DNA from: Streptomyces sp. Ru62
Lineage (GTDB): Bacteria; Actinomycetota; Actinomycetes; Streptomycetales; Streptomycetaceae
Direction: 5' to 3'
NCBI RefSeq assembly: GCF_002920615.1
Contig: NZ_PQSU01000039.1
Coordinates: forward strand, 1 to 64,000
Length of the DNA stretch: 64,000 nt
The notes below the pieces were generated by a model that worked only from the letters and a program-made list of their open reading frames with translations, did no database searches and was not told the origin of the DNA. Below are positions 7,616 through 15,842 of the stretch, one piece after another; position 1 is the stretch's first letter; every line of letters begins with the position of its first letter. The position numbers were made by a program, and so were the translations under genes.

Positions 7616-8143
7616 ATGACGCACAAGGCGCTGATCGTGGGTATCGGGGGCAAGGAACCGCGCATCGATCCGGAGGCGTTCGTGGCGCCCACGGCGTCCG
7701 TGATCGGGGACGTCACCCTGCACGCGGGGGCCAGTGTCTGGTACGGGGCCGTGGTGCGCGGCGACGTCGAGAAGATCACCGTGGGGGCACGGGCCAATGT
7801 GCAGGACAACGTCACCCTGCACGCCGATCCCGGGTTCCCCGTCACCGTCGGGGAGCGGGTCTCCATCGGGCACAACGCGGTGGTCCACGGGGCGACCGTC
7901 GAGGACGACTGCCTCATCGGGATGGGGGCGACCGTGCTCAACGGGGCGGTGATCGGCGCGGGCTCGCTGGTCGCGGCCCAGGCGCTGGTGCCGCAGGGGA
8001 TGGTGGTGCCGGCCGGGTCGCTGGTGGCGGGGGTGCCGGCGAAGGTGAAGCGGCCCCTCTCCGAGGAGGAGCGGGAGGGGGTCACGCTCAACGGCACCCT
8101 GTACGCCGAGTTGGGCAAGGCGCACCGGGGGGTGCACGAGTAG
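7616..8143 (+). CDS. Gamma-class carbonic anhydrase family protein
   Basis: A 175-aa trimeric beta-helix protein of the gamma-carbonic-anhydrase/YrdA family. The core has hexapeptide turns (DPEAFVAPTASVIGDVTL, SVWYGAVVRGDVEKITVG, ARANVQDNVTLH) and the three expected metal-ligand histidines in TLHADPG, SIGHNAVVHG. It ends LVAGVPAKVKRPLSEEE. Many family members lack measurable CO2 hydration, so activity is uncertain. The ATG at 7616 lies 6 nt after GAGGAG; the overlapping GTG at 7613 is less well spaced. Confidence 0.88.
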   Translation: MTHKALIVGIGGKEPRIDPEAFVAPTASVIGDVTLHAGASVWYGAVVRGDVEKITVGARANVQDNVTLHADPGFPVTVGERVSIGHNAVVHGATVEDDCLIGMGATVLNGAVIGAGSLVAAQALVPQGMVVPAGSLVAGVPAKVKRPLSEEEREGVTLNGTLYAELGKAHRGVHE

Positions 8144-8163
8144 GGTTCGCCGGCGCGTGCCGG

Positions 8164-8808
8164 TCACTCCCCGGCGCTCACCGGTTCCGCTTCCCGCTGG
8201 TCCGGCTGGGCCTTCTTCGCCTTGCGCCTGAGGATCAGCATGGAGGCCAGGCCGATCAGCACCGCCACCGCGAGGCCCACGTACGAGAAGCGCTTCAGCC
8301 AGTCCTCGGCGACGATGCCCACGTAGTAGATGACGGCCGTCGTGCCGCCGGCCCAGCAGATGCCGCCGAGGACGTTGGCGATGAGGAACTTCCAGTACGG
8401 CATGTGCAGGACGCCCGCGAGGGGACCGGCGAAGATGCGCAGCAGCGCGACGAAGCGGCCGAAGAAGACCGCCCACATGCCCCACTTCTCGAAGGACCGC
8501 TCGGCGGTGGCCACATGGCCCTCGCTGAAGTGACGTGGGAACTTCTTGCCGAGCCAGGCCAGCAGCGGGCGTCCGCCCTTGCGGCCGATGGCGTAGCCGA
8601 TGGAGTCGCCGATCACCGCGCCCGCGGTCGCGCAGGCACCGAGGACGACCGGGTTGACGCCCGAGTGCTGGGAGGACATCAGCGCCGCCGAGACCAGGAT
8701 GATCTCCCCCGGCAGCGGGATGCCCAGGCTCTCCAGACCGATCACCAGAGCCACCACGGCGTAGACGGCGGCCGCCGGCACCGAGTCGAGCCATTCCTGG
8801 ACGTGCAC
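8164..8808 (-). CDS. DedA-family membrane protein
   Basis: A 214-aa DedA/VTT-domain membrane protein. Signatures are LESLGIPLPGEIILVSAALM near the N-terminus, the GDSIGYAIGRKGG turn, and FFGRFVALLRIFAGPLAGVLHMP with the charged residues of the re-entrant loop, then a final helix and a basic cytoplasmic tail (LRRKAKKAQP). DedA proteins are implicated in lipid-carrier scrambling and envelope homeostasis. The GTG at 8808 has GGGAGG 8 nt upstream. It converges with the gamma-carbonic-anhydrase gene 20 bp away. Confidence 0.9.
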   Translation of the reverse strand: MHVQEWLDSVPAAAVYAVVALVIGLESLGIPLPGEIILVSAALMSSQHSGVNPVVLGACATAGAVIGDSIGYAIGRKGGRPLLAWLGKKFPRHFSEGHVATAERSFEKWGMWAVFFGRFVALLRIFAGPLAGVLHMPYWKFLIANVLGGICWAGGTTAVIYYVGIVAEDWLKRFSYVGLAVAVLIGLASMLILRRKAKKAQPDQREAEPVSAGE

Positions 8809-9057
8809 CGCCGGTCCTCCCCTGTCGCTGTCCTTGCCCGCCGGGTCGTCGCATGCAAAGCGCGCCCCAAGGGAAGGCTACCTGGTCGGCGGTGAACGGC
8901 CGCTTGCCCGCGCCCGGCCCGCGGCACCGTCCCGCCCTCGCCCCTTACGTTTCCGGCCATCCCGGTGTCACGCGGGAGGGGAAGGCTCTCCGCGGTTCCG
9001 CCCGGCCCGCCTCCCCCAGGCCCCCCGTGGGGCCCGCCGTGGAAGGACGACGTCCCC

Positions 9058-10110
9058 GTGTCCTCACTGTCCCCGTCCCGCTCGCTCCCCCCGGCCGCGA
9101 CGCCCTGCCCGGGGTCCGCCGCGCCGGCCCCGGATCCCTGTGCCGGGGCCACGCCACCGGACCGCCCCGCGTCCCGGATGTCCGCCCGGCCGGTACGGCT
9201 GGCCCTGTGCCTGGCCCCCCTGCTGCTCGCCGCCGGCTGGGCCGTGGTCAACCGGCCCGTGGTGTACGAGGGGGTACGGCGGCTGGTCGCGGCCGACCCG
9301 GGCTGGCTGCTGGCCGGAGCCGGTTTCACCTGTCTGACCTGGGTGGCCGCCTCCTGCGCCCGGCAGGGCGCCCTGCCCGACCGGCTGCCGGCGGGGCTGC
9401 TGCTGGCCTCGCAGTTCGCGGCCGGCGCCGCCAACCACGCGCTCCCGGCCGGGCTCGGTGCCCACGCGGTCACCCTGCGCTTTCTACGCGGCCGGGGGGT
9501 GCCGCTGGAGCGGGCGACCGCGTCGATCGGGCTGTACTCGCTGGCCAGGTCCACGGCGAAGACGCTGGTCCTGCTGGTGTTCCTGGCACTCTCCCCGGCC
9601 TGGCGGAGCCTCGGGGACCTGGTCCCGGACGGGCGGCTGCTGGTTCCGCTCGCCGCCGTCGCGGGCGGGGCGGTCGCGGTGGCGGGGGTGCTGCTGACGG
9701 TCGTACGGCCGTTACGGCGGCCGGTGACCGGGTTGCTGCGCTCCGCCCTGGCCGACGTGCGCGTGGTGCACTCCCGCCCCTCCCGGGTGCTCGCCCTGTG
9801 GGGCGGGGCGGTCGCCATGCCGCTGGTGCAGGCCGGCACGCTGGCCTGTGTCGGGGCCTCCCTCGGGCTGGGCCTGCCGTGGGAGCAGGTGGTGCTCGCC
9901 TATCTGGCCGCGGGCACGGCGGTCGGGGCGGTGCCGGCGCCGGGCGGGCTGGCGGTCGACGCGGCGCTGGTGTGGACGCTGGTCACGTTCGGCGCGGAGC
10001 CCGCGGTGGCGACGGCTACCGTGATCGGGTACCGGGTGCTGTCGGACTGGGTGCCGTTGCTGCCGGGGGCGGTGGTGTTGTCGGCGCTGATCCGGGCGGG
10101 GGTGTTGTGA
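9058..10110 (+). CDS. Lysylphosphatidylglycerol-synthase-type integral membrane protein
   Basis: A 350-aa polytopic membrane protein of the MprF/AglD transmembrane family (UPF0104). About eight TM helices follow a proline/alanine-rich N-terminus of about 40 residues. Family segments are GAANHALPAGLGAHAVTLRFL, RATASIGLYSLARSTAKT and AVGAVPAPGGLAVDAALVW. It has only the flippase-like membrane part and no aminoacyl-transferase domain, so lipid or polyprenol handling is inferred. The GTG at 9058 follows GGAAGGAC; a further ATG at 9178 would trim the Pro-rich region. Its last 211 bp overlap the tail of the opposite-strand ricin fusion gene. Confidence 0.75.
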   Translation: MSSLSPSRSLPPAATPCPGSAAPAPDPCAGATPPDRPASRMSARPVRLALCLAPLLLAAGWAVVNRPVVYEGVRRLVAADPGWLLAGAGFTCLTWVAASCARQGALPDRLPAGLLLASQFAAGAANHALPAGLGAHAVTLRFLRGRGVPLERATASIGLYSLARSTAKTLVLLVFLALSPAWRSLGDLVPDGRLLVPLAAVAGGAVAVAGVLLTVVRPLRRPVTGLLRSALADVRVVHSRPSRVLALWGGAVAMPLVQAGTLACVGASLGLGLPWEQVVLAYLAAGTAVGAVPAPGGLAVDAALVWTLVTFGAEPAVATATVIGYRVLSDWVPLLPGAVVLSALIRAGVL

Positions 10111-12233
10111 ACCCGTCTTCCCACCCGCCCATCCGACTCGGGCGTCGACGAGGCGTCGTCGCAGGTGTTCGTGCCGGGGCGCGCCATGACCGGTGCCGTC
10201 GGCCCGGCGAACCCGGCTCCCCCACCCGCCCATCCGACTCGGGCGTCGACGAGGCGCCCTCGGGTTTGTCCGGCACCACCTTTCGACTCCTCCGGCCGCC
10301 CGGCACCGAGCACTCCGGACCCGCCGGACCCACTGCACTCGCCGCGCTCGCCCGGCCGACCGGGCACGGCCGGTCCCGCCGATCCAGCGCCGATTCCCTG
10401 CGGCCCGGCACCCGAACCGTCCGCCCCCGCACCGAATCCCCGCGGCCCGGCACCCGGACCGTCCGCCCCCGCACCGAATCCCCGCGGCCCCGCACCCGGC
10501 CCATCCACCCCCGCACCGAATCCCCGCGGCCCCGCACCCGGCCCATCCACCTCGGCACCGAAACCCCGCGATCCCGCACCCGACCCGGCTACACCGGAAC
10601 CGGATGTCTCGGCACCGAAACCCCGCGGACCCGCACCCAACCCGTCCACCCCGGCACCGAAGCCGTCCGACCGGGAACCAGGAGGCGCCGCCGCACCCGT
10701 GTCCAAGCCCGCCCCCAGCACCCACCTCTGCTTCGCCGACCCGTCACGTCGGCCGAGCTCGACCCGCGCACCGGGACGGTCGGAGGCCGGTGTCAGGGCC
10801 GACTCGTGGTGTCGGCGGAGCAGGATCTCGCCACGGACCGTGACGTCGTACGACACCTCCCCGGCGGCCACGACGCAGCCGGCCATCGTGACGCTCTTCG
10901 TCCGGGGGTCGGCGGCGAGGCACAGGGTGGGGTCGGCGGCGCTGTGCAGCAGACCGTCGTCCCGGTACGACCACTGCTGCGAGGCCGCCGCCGAGCACGG
11001 GGCGAGGCGGACGCCCGCGCCCGGGGTGATCCGGTCGCCGCGCACGTCCAGGCAGAGCCCGGAGGCCAGGCCACGCAGAGCACCGTGGGCGACCTCGACG
11101 GGTGCGCCGGCGGAGGTCGCGGCGGAGGCGGCGGAGGGTGGAGTGGCGGGGCGGACGCCGGGGCCGCTCGGCCGTGTGGTGCCGCCGACCGGGGCACCCC
11201 AGGTGGCGCCGGGACCGGGGACACCGTTGTCGTCCGACCGGCCCCGGATCACGAGGACGGTGGCGAGCAGCGCGAGCGAGGTGAGTCCGACGCCGACGGC
11301 GAGGGCCTTGCGGTGGCGCTGCCCGGGTTCCGTGCGGTGCCGGCCGCCGGTGACCGCGGGTGCGGCCGACGTGACCGGCGAGGGCGGCCACTCCCCCTGG
11401 ACACCGCGGCCGGGGCGGGAGTCGAGGTAGCGGCGGGCTCCCCAGCCGAGCACGGTCTCGGCGAGCAGCAGGGGCAGGCCACCGTCGAAGAGGCCGAGTT
11501 GTTCGGCGGCGTACCGGCAGTGGGCGCAGACCGTCAGATGCCGGCGCACGTCCGGCAGCAGGACGCCGCCGCGCCGGATGGGGACGTCGAGGAGCCGGTT
11601 GAGGAAGCGGCATTCCTTGCTGGGCGCGAGTTCACGGTGCGCGCGTACGCAACCGGCGCGGAATTGCTCGCGCGCCTGGTCCAGGGCAGTTGTCGCGGTG
11701 GCCGTGTCGATCCCCGACAGACCAGCGGGTATGTTTATGGGTTCGGCTTCGACCTCGGTGTGCCAGAGAAGGCATTGCGCGGCGCCGGGAAGGGCCCGGA
11801 ATGCGCGGGCGGCGAGCTGCCTGCTTTCCGGCGGTCCAGGCTTTGTGGCACCCAGTCCGCGCCCTCCCGTGGTTTTGCGCAATTCCGGCAGGACGATGCG
11901 GGCGGCCTCGTCCGCGGCCCAGGCGCGGACGGTGTCACGGACGGCGACCAGCAGCCGCGGGCGCAGGGCGCCGCCGATCACGCCGCCCGCCGCACGGCCG
12001 AGCACCCGGTGGAAGGCGGCGGTGGCCACCTGCTGGGCGGTGGGCCCGGCGACGGCCAGGCAGATCACGGCGTAGTCGCGGGTGGCCCGCCAGTGCCGGG
12101 CGAGCAGCAGCGCGACGGCGTGGTGGCGGACGTCGTCCGGGCCGTTCAGCCGGGCGACGAGGGAGCGGTCGGACTCCCCGGCCGGGCCGGGCAGGGGCGG
12201 ATAGGGCGGGCGTGGGGGGTGAGAGGACTGCAC
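9900..12233 (-). CDS. Sigma-70-like / zinc-finger / transmembrane / ricin-lectin fusion protein
   Basis: An open frame of 777 codons without a stop. Residues 20-110 resemble sigma region 2 (SLVARLNGPDDVRHHAVALL, ATRDYAVICLAVAG). Residues 150-205 resemble sigma region 4 (AFRALPGAAQCLLWHTEVEA) but with a weak HTH. Next comes an anti-sigma-type zinc knuckle RRHLTVCAHCRYAAEQL, a TM helix (LTSLALLATVLVIRG, about 315-332) and an extracellular ricin beta-trefoil (GLASGLCLDVRGD, CLAADPRTKS, KQRWVLGAG). The tail consists of about seven 14-residue repeats DGPGAGPRGFGAG. The GTG at 12233 has AAAGGAAA upstream. The last 211 bp lie antisense to the LPG-type gene, and that part is probably not conserved protein. 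Function is inferred: a membrane sensor/regulator, or a retired ECF sigma. Confidence 0.6.
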   Translation of the reverse strand: MQSSHPPRPPYPPLPGPAGESDRSLVARLNGPDDVRHHAVALLLARHWRATRDYAVICLAVAGPTAQQVATAAFHRVLGRAAGGVIGGALRPRLLVAVRDTVRAWAADEAARIVLPELRKTTGGRGLGATKPGPPESRQLAARAFRALPGAAQCLLWHTEVEAEPINIPAGLSGIDTATATTALDQAREQFRAGCVRAHRELAPSKECRFLNRLLDVPIRRGGVLLPDVRRHLTVCAHCRYAAEQLGLFDGGLPLLLAETVLGWGARRYLDSRPGRGVQGEWPPSPVTSAAPAVTGGRHRTEPGQRHRKALAVGVGLTSLALLATVLVIRGRSDDNGVPGPGATWGAPVGGTTRPSGPGVRPATPPSAASAATSAGAPVEVAHGALRGLASGLCLDVRGDRITPGAGVRLAPCSAAASQQWSYRDDGLLHSAADPTLCLAADPRTKSVTMAGCVVAAGEVSYDVTVRGEILLRRHHESALTPASDRPGARVELGRRDGSAKQRWVLGAGLDTGAAAPPGSRSDGFGAGVDGLGAGPRGFGAETSGSGVAGSGAGSRGFGAEVDGPGAGPRGFGAGVDGPGAGPRGFGAGADGPGAGPRGFGAGADGSGAGPQGIGAGSAGPAVPGRPGERGECSGSGGSGVLGAGRPEESKGGAGQTRGRLVDARVGWAGGGAGFAGPTAPVMARPGTNTCDDASSTPESDGRVGRRVHNTPARISADNTTAPGSNGTQSDSTRYPITVAVATAGSAPNVTSVHTSAASTASPPGAGTAPTAVPAAR
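10109..10256. repeat. Pair of ~47-bp direct repeats
   Basis: Positions 10109-10155 and 10209-10256 share an identical 35-nt core beginning CCACCCGCCCATCC and ending GACGAGGCG, plus a nearly identical 12-nt lead with one indel. The copies are 101 bp apart, so they fall in different frames of the minus-strand coding sequence. The first copy begins at the stop codon of the LPG-type gene. This points to DNA-level duplication rather than a protein repeat. Confidence 0.75.
10383..10675. repeat. 42-bp tandem repeats encoding a 14-aa Gly-rich unit
   Basis: About seven degenerate copies of a 42-bp unit. The plus-strand pattern is CCGCGGCCCGGCACCCGGAC followed by CGTCCGCCCCCGCACCGAAT. They encode DGPGAGPRGFGAG[A/V] on the minus strand, inside the tail of the ricin fusion protein. 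Central copies are almost identical and the ends diverge, which fits expansion by slippage or unequal exchange. Copy number may vary between strains. Confidence 0.8.
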
Positions 12234-12865
12234 GGAACCATTTCCTTTCCAGCCGCGGGACCGCATGTGGGGGGCGGGTCCTGCGGGAAAGCAGTGCCTG
12301 ATTGGTGCATACCTGAAGGGCCGGCCTTGACGTCGACACCGTCTGCCTTTGCCCTCCCGTGGGGAGGCTCACCTTGGCACAGGCGACTCACGGGAAACAA
12401 GGAGCAAGAATGCCTTCGGCGGCAAATTCCGTTCGACGCGCGAAGGTTACCGCTGGTATCCCCGAACCGGCCCCCGATCAGCCGTCGAGTTCCCCGCCGG
12501 AAGCCGGGCAACTGAGGCCCCTGCCATGGGGCGCCGATGTCCTCGATCAAACAGTCCCAGGCCACCTTCGACTGCGCGGAACCCGCGCGTCGCTCGTTTC
12601 TGGTGGCAAACCCCGCCGGTGGCGGACTGTTCTTCCAGCGCGTTCCCGAGGGCAAGGCCGTCGAGAATCTCTGAGCGGCTTGTCCCAAGTACGCGCCCTG
12701 GCGCGGCCCGTGGACCATCAGGTCCCCGGCCTCCCGCGACGGTCCGGCCCGGAGGCGTCACCGCGGCGGGGGACGGCCGCGAACGGCCGTCCCCGGCAAG
12801 CTCGGCACGCGATCAGCCGCGCGACCGGCGCCCTGCTCCGGCATGCCGGGAGCGGGGCGCGGGGC
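12234..12865. other. Long intergenic stretch with a strong RBS-ATG but no convincing gene
   Basis: Between the divergent ricin-fusion gene and the DUF4442 gene. An excellent AAGGAG stands 5 nt before an ATG at 12410 on the plus strand. That frame runs on into DNA antisense to the DUF4442 gene with poor codon use. A second frame opens at 12537 (see the small ORF). The layout suggests a decayed or frameshifted small gene. Confidence 0.35.
12537..12674 (+). CDS. Possible 45-aa small protein
   Basis: ATG at 12537 to TGA at 12672-12674 encodes a 45-residue peptide starting MSSIKQSQATFDC and ending GGGLFFQRVPEGKAVENL. Its third-position GC (about 80%) is lower than that of the neighbours, and the upstream GGGG is a weak ribosome-binding site. 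The nearby strong RBS-ATG at 12410 is one frame off, so the two could be pieces of one frameshifted gene. The family is not recognised; no function is proposed. Confidence 0.25.
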   Translation: MSSIKQSQATFDCAEPARRSFLVANPAGGGLFFQRVPEGKAVENL

Positions 12866-13327
12866 TCACTTCTGCCGGTCGTTCGGGCGGAGGGTCCACA
12901 CGACGGTCATCTCGCCGGTCACGGCACCGTCCGCGCGCCGGATCTCGACCGACACCGGGAACTCGGGGCGCTGTCCGGCGTCCAGTTCGGCGACGACCTC
13001 GGCGGCCGGGCGGCCCAGCGTCGCCGTGGCGGTGACGACGCCCATGGCCAGCTTCTTGTAGGCGATCTCCGCCCGTACGGCGAGCGGCACGGCGCGCGAG
13101 AGCTGGTCCCCGAAGGCGGCCAGCACGATGGCACCGCTGGCCGACTCCCCGAGGGTGAACATCGCACCGGCGTGCGGGCCGCCCACGTGGTTGTGGTACG
13201 CGCTCTGGTCCGGCAGGCGGACCACGGCCTTGTCGGGCGCGGTCTGAAGGAACTCCAGGTTGAGGGTCCGGGCCATGGGCACGGTGGCGGCGAGCATGTC
13301 GCCGATCGACATCTGGTCTGCGCTCAT
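12866..13327 (-). CDS. DUF4442 hot-dog-fold thioesterase-like protein
   Basis: A 153-aa single hot-dog domain of the DUF4442/PaaI-related thioesterase group: LEFLQTAPDKAVVRLPD, then HNHVGGPHAGAMFTLGESASGAIVLAA, the loop where the catalytic acid of these enzymes sits, and RAEIAYKKLAMGVVTATATL. An acyl-CoA substrate is probable but not identifiable. The ATG at 13327 has TAACAT 7 nt upstream and no Shine-Dalgarno, so a leaderless start is favoured; an upstream in-frame ATG exists at 13336. It is divergent from the Q/P/Y-rich membrane protein gene. Confidence 0.8.
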   Translation of the reverse strand: MSADQMSIGDMLAATVPMARTLNLEFLQTAPDKAVVRLPDQSAYHNHVGGPHAGAMFTLGESASGAIVLAAFGDQLSRAVPLAVRAEIAYKKLAMGVVTATATLGRPAAEVVAELDAGQRPEFPVSVEIRRADGAVTGEMTVVWTLRPNDRQK

Positions 13328-13388
13328 GACCAGCATGTTACTCACGAGTAGCCGAGCCTGACCAGGGAAGCCACTAGGGTTACTGGCC

Positions 13389-14483
13389 ATGTGGCCAGAT
13401 CAGCAGCCGCCAGGGGGCGCGCCCAACCCGCAGCAGAACCAGCAGAACCAGCAGAACAACCCGTATCAGCAGCCCGGTTACCAGCAGCCGAACCCGTACC
13501 AGCAGCCCGGCTACCAGCAGTACCCGCAGGCCGAGCCCTACGGTCAGCAGCCGCAGACGGGCCCCTACGGACAGCAGCCGCAGGCCGGCCCGTACGGACA
13601 GCAGCCGCAGTGGGGGCAGCCGGGGCAGCCCCCCGGCGCGCCCGTGCCCCAGCCCCCGCAGGGCGGTGGCGGCCGCACCAAGCTCGTCGCGATCGTCGCG
13701 GCCACGGCGGTCGTCGTCACCGCCGCCGTGACCGGCTATCTGGTCCTGGGCGGTTCGAAGGACGATGAGGCGGACAACGGCAAGGGCGGACAGCACACGA
13801 GCCCGTCGCCGACGGCCACCGGGCCCGCCTCGCCCACGTCGTCCGCGAGCGGCGACCCGCGCGGCAACGAGACCGAGGAGCCGACCGTGGCGGGCTGGAA
13901 GGTCGTGGTCAACCCCAAGTACGGCACGGCCTTCGACGTACCCGCCGACTGGGAGGTGGAGCGGCCCGGCGTCTTCTCCTTCTTCGAGGACGAGACGAAG
14001 GGCGACGGCTCCGCCTACATCGGCTTCTCCGGCACCACGTTCCTGAAGCCGGACTACTGCACCTCCGAGGAGAACGGCACCAAGGAGTCGCACGCGCTCG
14101 CGGCCGGCGGCACGAAGGGCGAGAACGGCGCCAAGGACACCGCGAGCATCGCCCGCGGCGACTCGGCCACCTTCGCCTTCGGCGGCTACACCGACCAGTC
14201 CGAGGCCGCCAAGAAGTACCTGCGCATCGGCAAGGCGAAGTCCTTCACTACGGCGTCGGGCGTGAAGGGCAGCGTCGCGACGTCGTACGTCATCGGCGTG
14301 CCGAAGAAGAACAAGTGCGACACCGACGGCAAGGCCACCACGTTCGCCTTCAAGAACTCCACGGGCAGCTTCGTCTCGTGGACGTTCTACGGCGCGAAGG
14401 GCGTCAAGGACGAGGTGCCCGACGCGACGATGAACAAGATCCTCAGCACGGTACGGCTGCACGGCGACCCGATCGCGGAATGA
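13389..14483 (+). CDS. Membrane-anchored protein with Gln/Pro/Tyr-rich cytoplasmic tail
   Basis: A 364-aa protein. Residues 1-95 are repeats of the PYQQPGYQQP and PYGQQPQ(T/A)G types. One TM helix follows (KLVAIVAATAVVVTAAVTGYLVLGG, about 98-120), then a Ser/Thr/Pro linker and a folded extracellular domain of about 200 residues beginning TVAGWKVVVNPKYGTAFDVPADWEVE. The two cysteines near DYCTSEE and KNKCDTD may form a disulfide. This architecture is common in Streptomyces surface proteins of unknown role. The ATG at 13389 follows TAGGGT by 8 nt without a ribosome-binding site. Confidence 0.75.
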   Translation: MWPDQQPPGGAPNPQQNQQNQQNNPYQQPGYQQPNPYQQPGYQQYPQAEPYGQQPQTGPYGQQPQAGPYGQQPQWGQPGQPPGAPVPQPPQGGGGRTKLVAIVAATAVVVTAAVTGYLVLGGSKDDEADNGKGGQHTSPSPTATGPASPTSSASGDPRGNETEEPTVAGWKVVVNPKYGTAFDVPADWEVERPGVFSFFEDETKGDGSAYIGFSGTTFLKPDYCTSEENGTKESHALAAGGTKGENGAKDTASIARGDSATFAFGGYTDQSEAAKKYLRIGKAKSFTTASGVKGSVATSYVIGVPKKNKCDTDGKATTFAFKNSTGSFVSWTFYGAKGVKDEVPDATMNKILSTVRLHGDPIAE

Positions 14484-14543
14484 CCCCCACGACGTCCGCA
14501 AACCCACTTGGCACAGCGGGAGCCGGGCGGGGACAGTCGGCCG

Positions 14544-15842
14544 GTGACGCAGACCTCCGGCTCCCCCGCCCGCCCCCGTCGACCAGCCTGGGCGGGTCGC
14601 AACTACTCCCTGCTGACCGCGGCCGCGATCGTGACGAGCCTCGGCGCGAACGGCTCACTGATCGCCGCCGCGTTCGCCGTGCTGGAGTCGGGCGGCGACG
14701 GCGGGGACGTCGGCCTGGTGGCCGCGTCCCGCACCCTGCCGCTGGTGGTCTTCCTGCTCATCGGCGGCGCGGTCGCGGACCGGCTTCCCCGGCACCGGGT
14801 GATGGTCGCCGCCAACACGCTCAACTGTCTCTCCCAGGCGGCGTTCGCGGCCCTGGTCCTCGCCGGTGAGCCCCGGCTGTGGCAGATGATGCTGCTCACC
14901 GCGCTCGGCGGCACCGGTCAGGCGTTCTTCGGCCCCGCCGCGGAGGGCATGCTGATGTCCTCCGTGGAGGGCGAACAGGCGGGCCGGGCGTTCGCCGTCT
15001 TCCGCATGGCCACCCAGGGCGCGGCCCTCGGCGGTGCGGCACTGGGCGGCGCCCTGGTCGCGGCCGTCGGCCCCGGCTGGGTGCTCGCCCTCGACGCGGC
15101 GGCCTTCGCCGTCGCCGCCGCACTGCGCTCCTTCCTCGACGTCGGCCACATCCGGCCGCGCGCGCCGGGCGGGGGCATGCTGGCCGATCTCCGCGAGGGA
15201 TGGCGGGAGTTCACCGGCCGGCCCTGGCTGTGGGGCATCGTCGTGCAGTTCTCGATCGCCAACGCGGTGGTCGGCGCGGCCGACGCGGTCTACGGCCCCC
15301 TCGTCGCCCGGGACAGCCTGGGCGGCGCGGGCCCCTGGGGCCTGGCCCTGGCCGCGTTCGGAGCGGGCACGGTGGCCGGTGCCCTGCTGATGACCCGCTG
15401 GAAGCCCCGCCGTCTGCTGCTCGCCGGCACGCTGTGCGTCTTCCCGCTGGCCCTGCCGGGGGCCGCGCTGGCCGTGCCGGTGCCGGCGGGCGTGCTGTAC
15501 GGGGTGATGTTCGTCGCGGGTACGACGGTGGAGGTGTTCGGCGTCTCCTGGATGACCGCGCTGCACCAGGAGATCCCCGAGGACAAGCTCTCCCGGGTCT
15601 CGGCCTACGACTGGTTCGGCTCGGTCTCCCTCATGCCGCTCGCCACGGCCCTGGCCGGCCCGGCCGAGGACGCCGTCGGCCGCACGGCCGCCCTGTGGGG
15701 CTGCGCCGGTCTGGTGGTCCTGGTCACCGTCCTGGTGCTGCTGGTCCCGGACGTCCGGGATCTCACCCGCCGCACGCATCCGGTCGCCGGTTCCCCGGCG
15801 CCGTCAGCCGATGCCGAACGCCCCGTCGGGGGGCTCGGGTGA
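14544..15842 (+). CDS. MFS transporter
   Basis: A 432-aa major facilitator with about 12 TM helices. The N-terminal half has SLLTAAAIVTSLGANGSLIAAAF and the A-motif-like loop GGAVADRLPRHRVMVAAN between TM2 and TM3. The second half includes GAGTVAGALLMTRWKPRRLL. The pattern fits the enterobactin-exporter-like MFS group, so efflux of a small metabolite or drug is inferred. The GTG at 14544 has a GACAGT -10 at 6 nt and a TTGGCA -35 18 nt further up, giving a leaderless start; the TTG at 14508 is then part of the -35. The 3' end overlaps the opposite-strand spermidine-synthase-like gene by 39 bp. Confidence 0.85.
   Translation: MTQTSGSPARPRRPAWAGRNYSLLTAAAIVTSLGANGSLIAAAFAVLESGGDGGDVGLVAASRTLPLVVFLLIGGAVADRLPRHRVMVAANTLNCLSQAAFAALVLAGEPRLWQMMLLTALGGTGQAFFGPAAEGMLMSSVEGEQAGRAFAVFRMATQGAALGGAALGGALVAAVGPGWVLALDAAAFAVAAALRSFLDVGHIRPRAPGGGMLADLREGWREFTGRPWLWGIVVQFSIANAVVGAADAVYGPLVARDSLGGAGPWGLALAAFGAGTVAGALLMTRWKPRRLLLAGTLCVFPLALPGAALAVPVPAGVLYGVMFVAGTTVEVFGVSWMTALHQEIPEDKLSRVSAYDWFGSVSLMPLATALAGPAEDAVGRTAALWGCAGLVVLVTVLVLLVPDVRDLTRRTHPVAGSPAPSADAERPVGGLG

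Noticed and set aside
10383..10675. CRISPR-like array
   Set aside because: The 42-bp units are contiguous tandem repeats in coding phase, with no unique spacers and no cas genes nearby.
8853..12515. A 1220-codon plus-strand frame
   Set aside because: It is a GC-driven open frame opposite and beside real genes; no domain can be seen in its Arg/Gly/Ala-rich translation.
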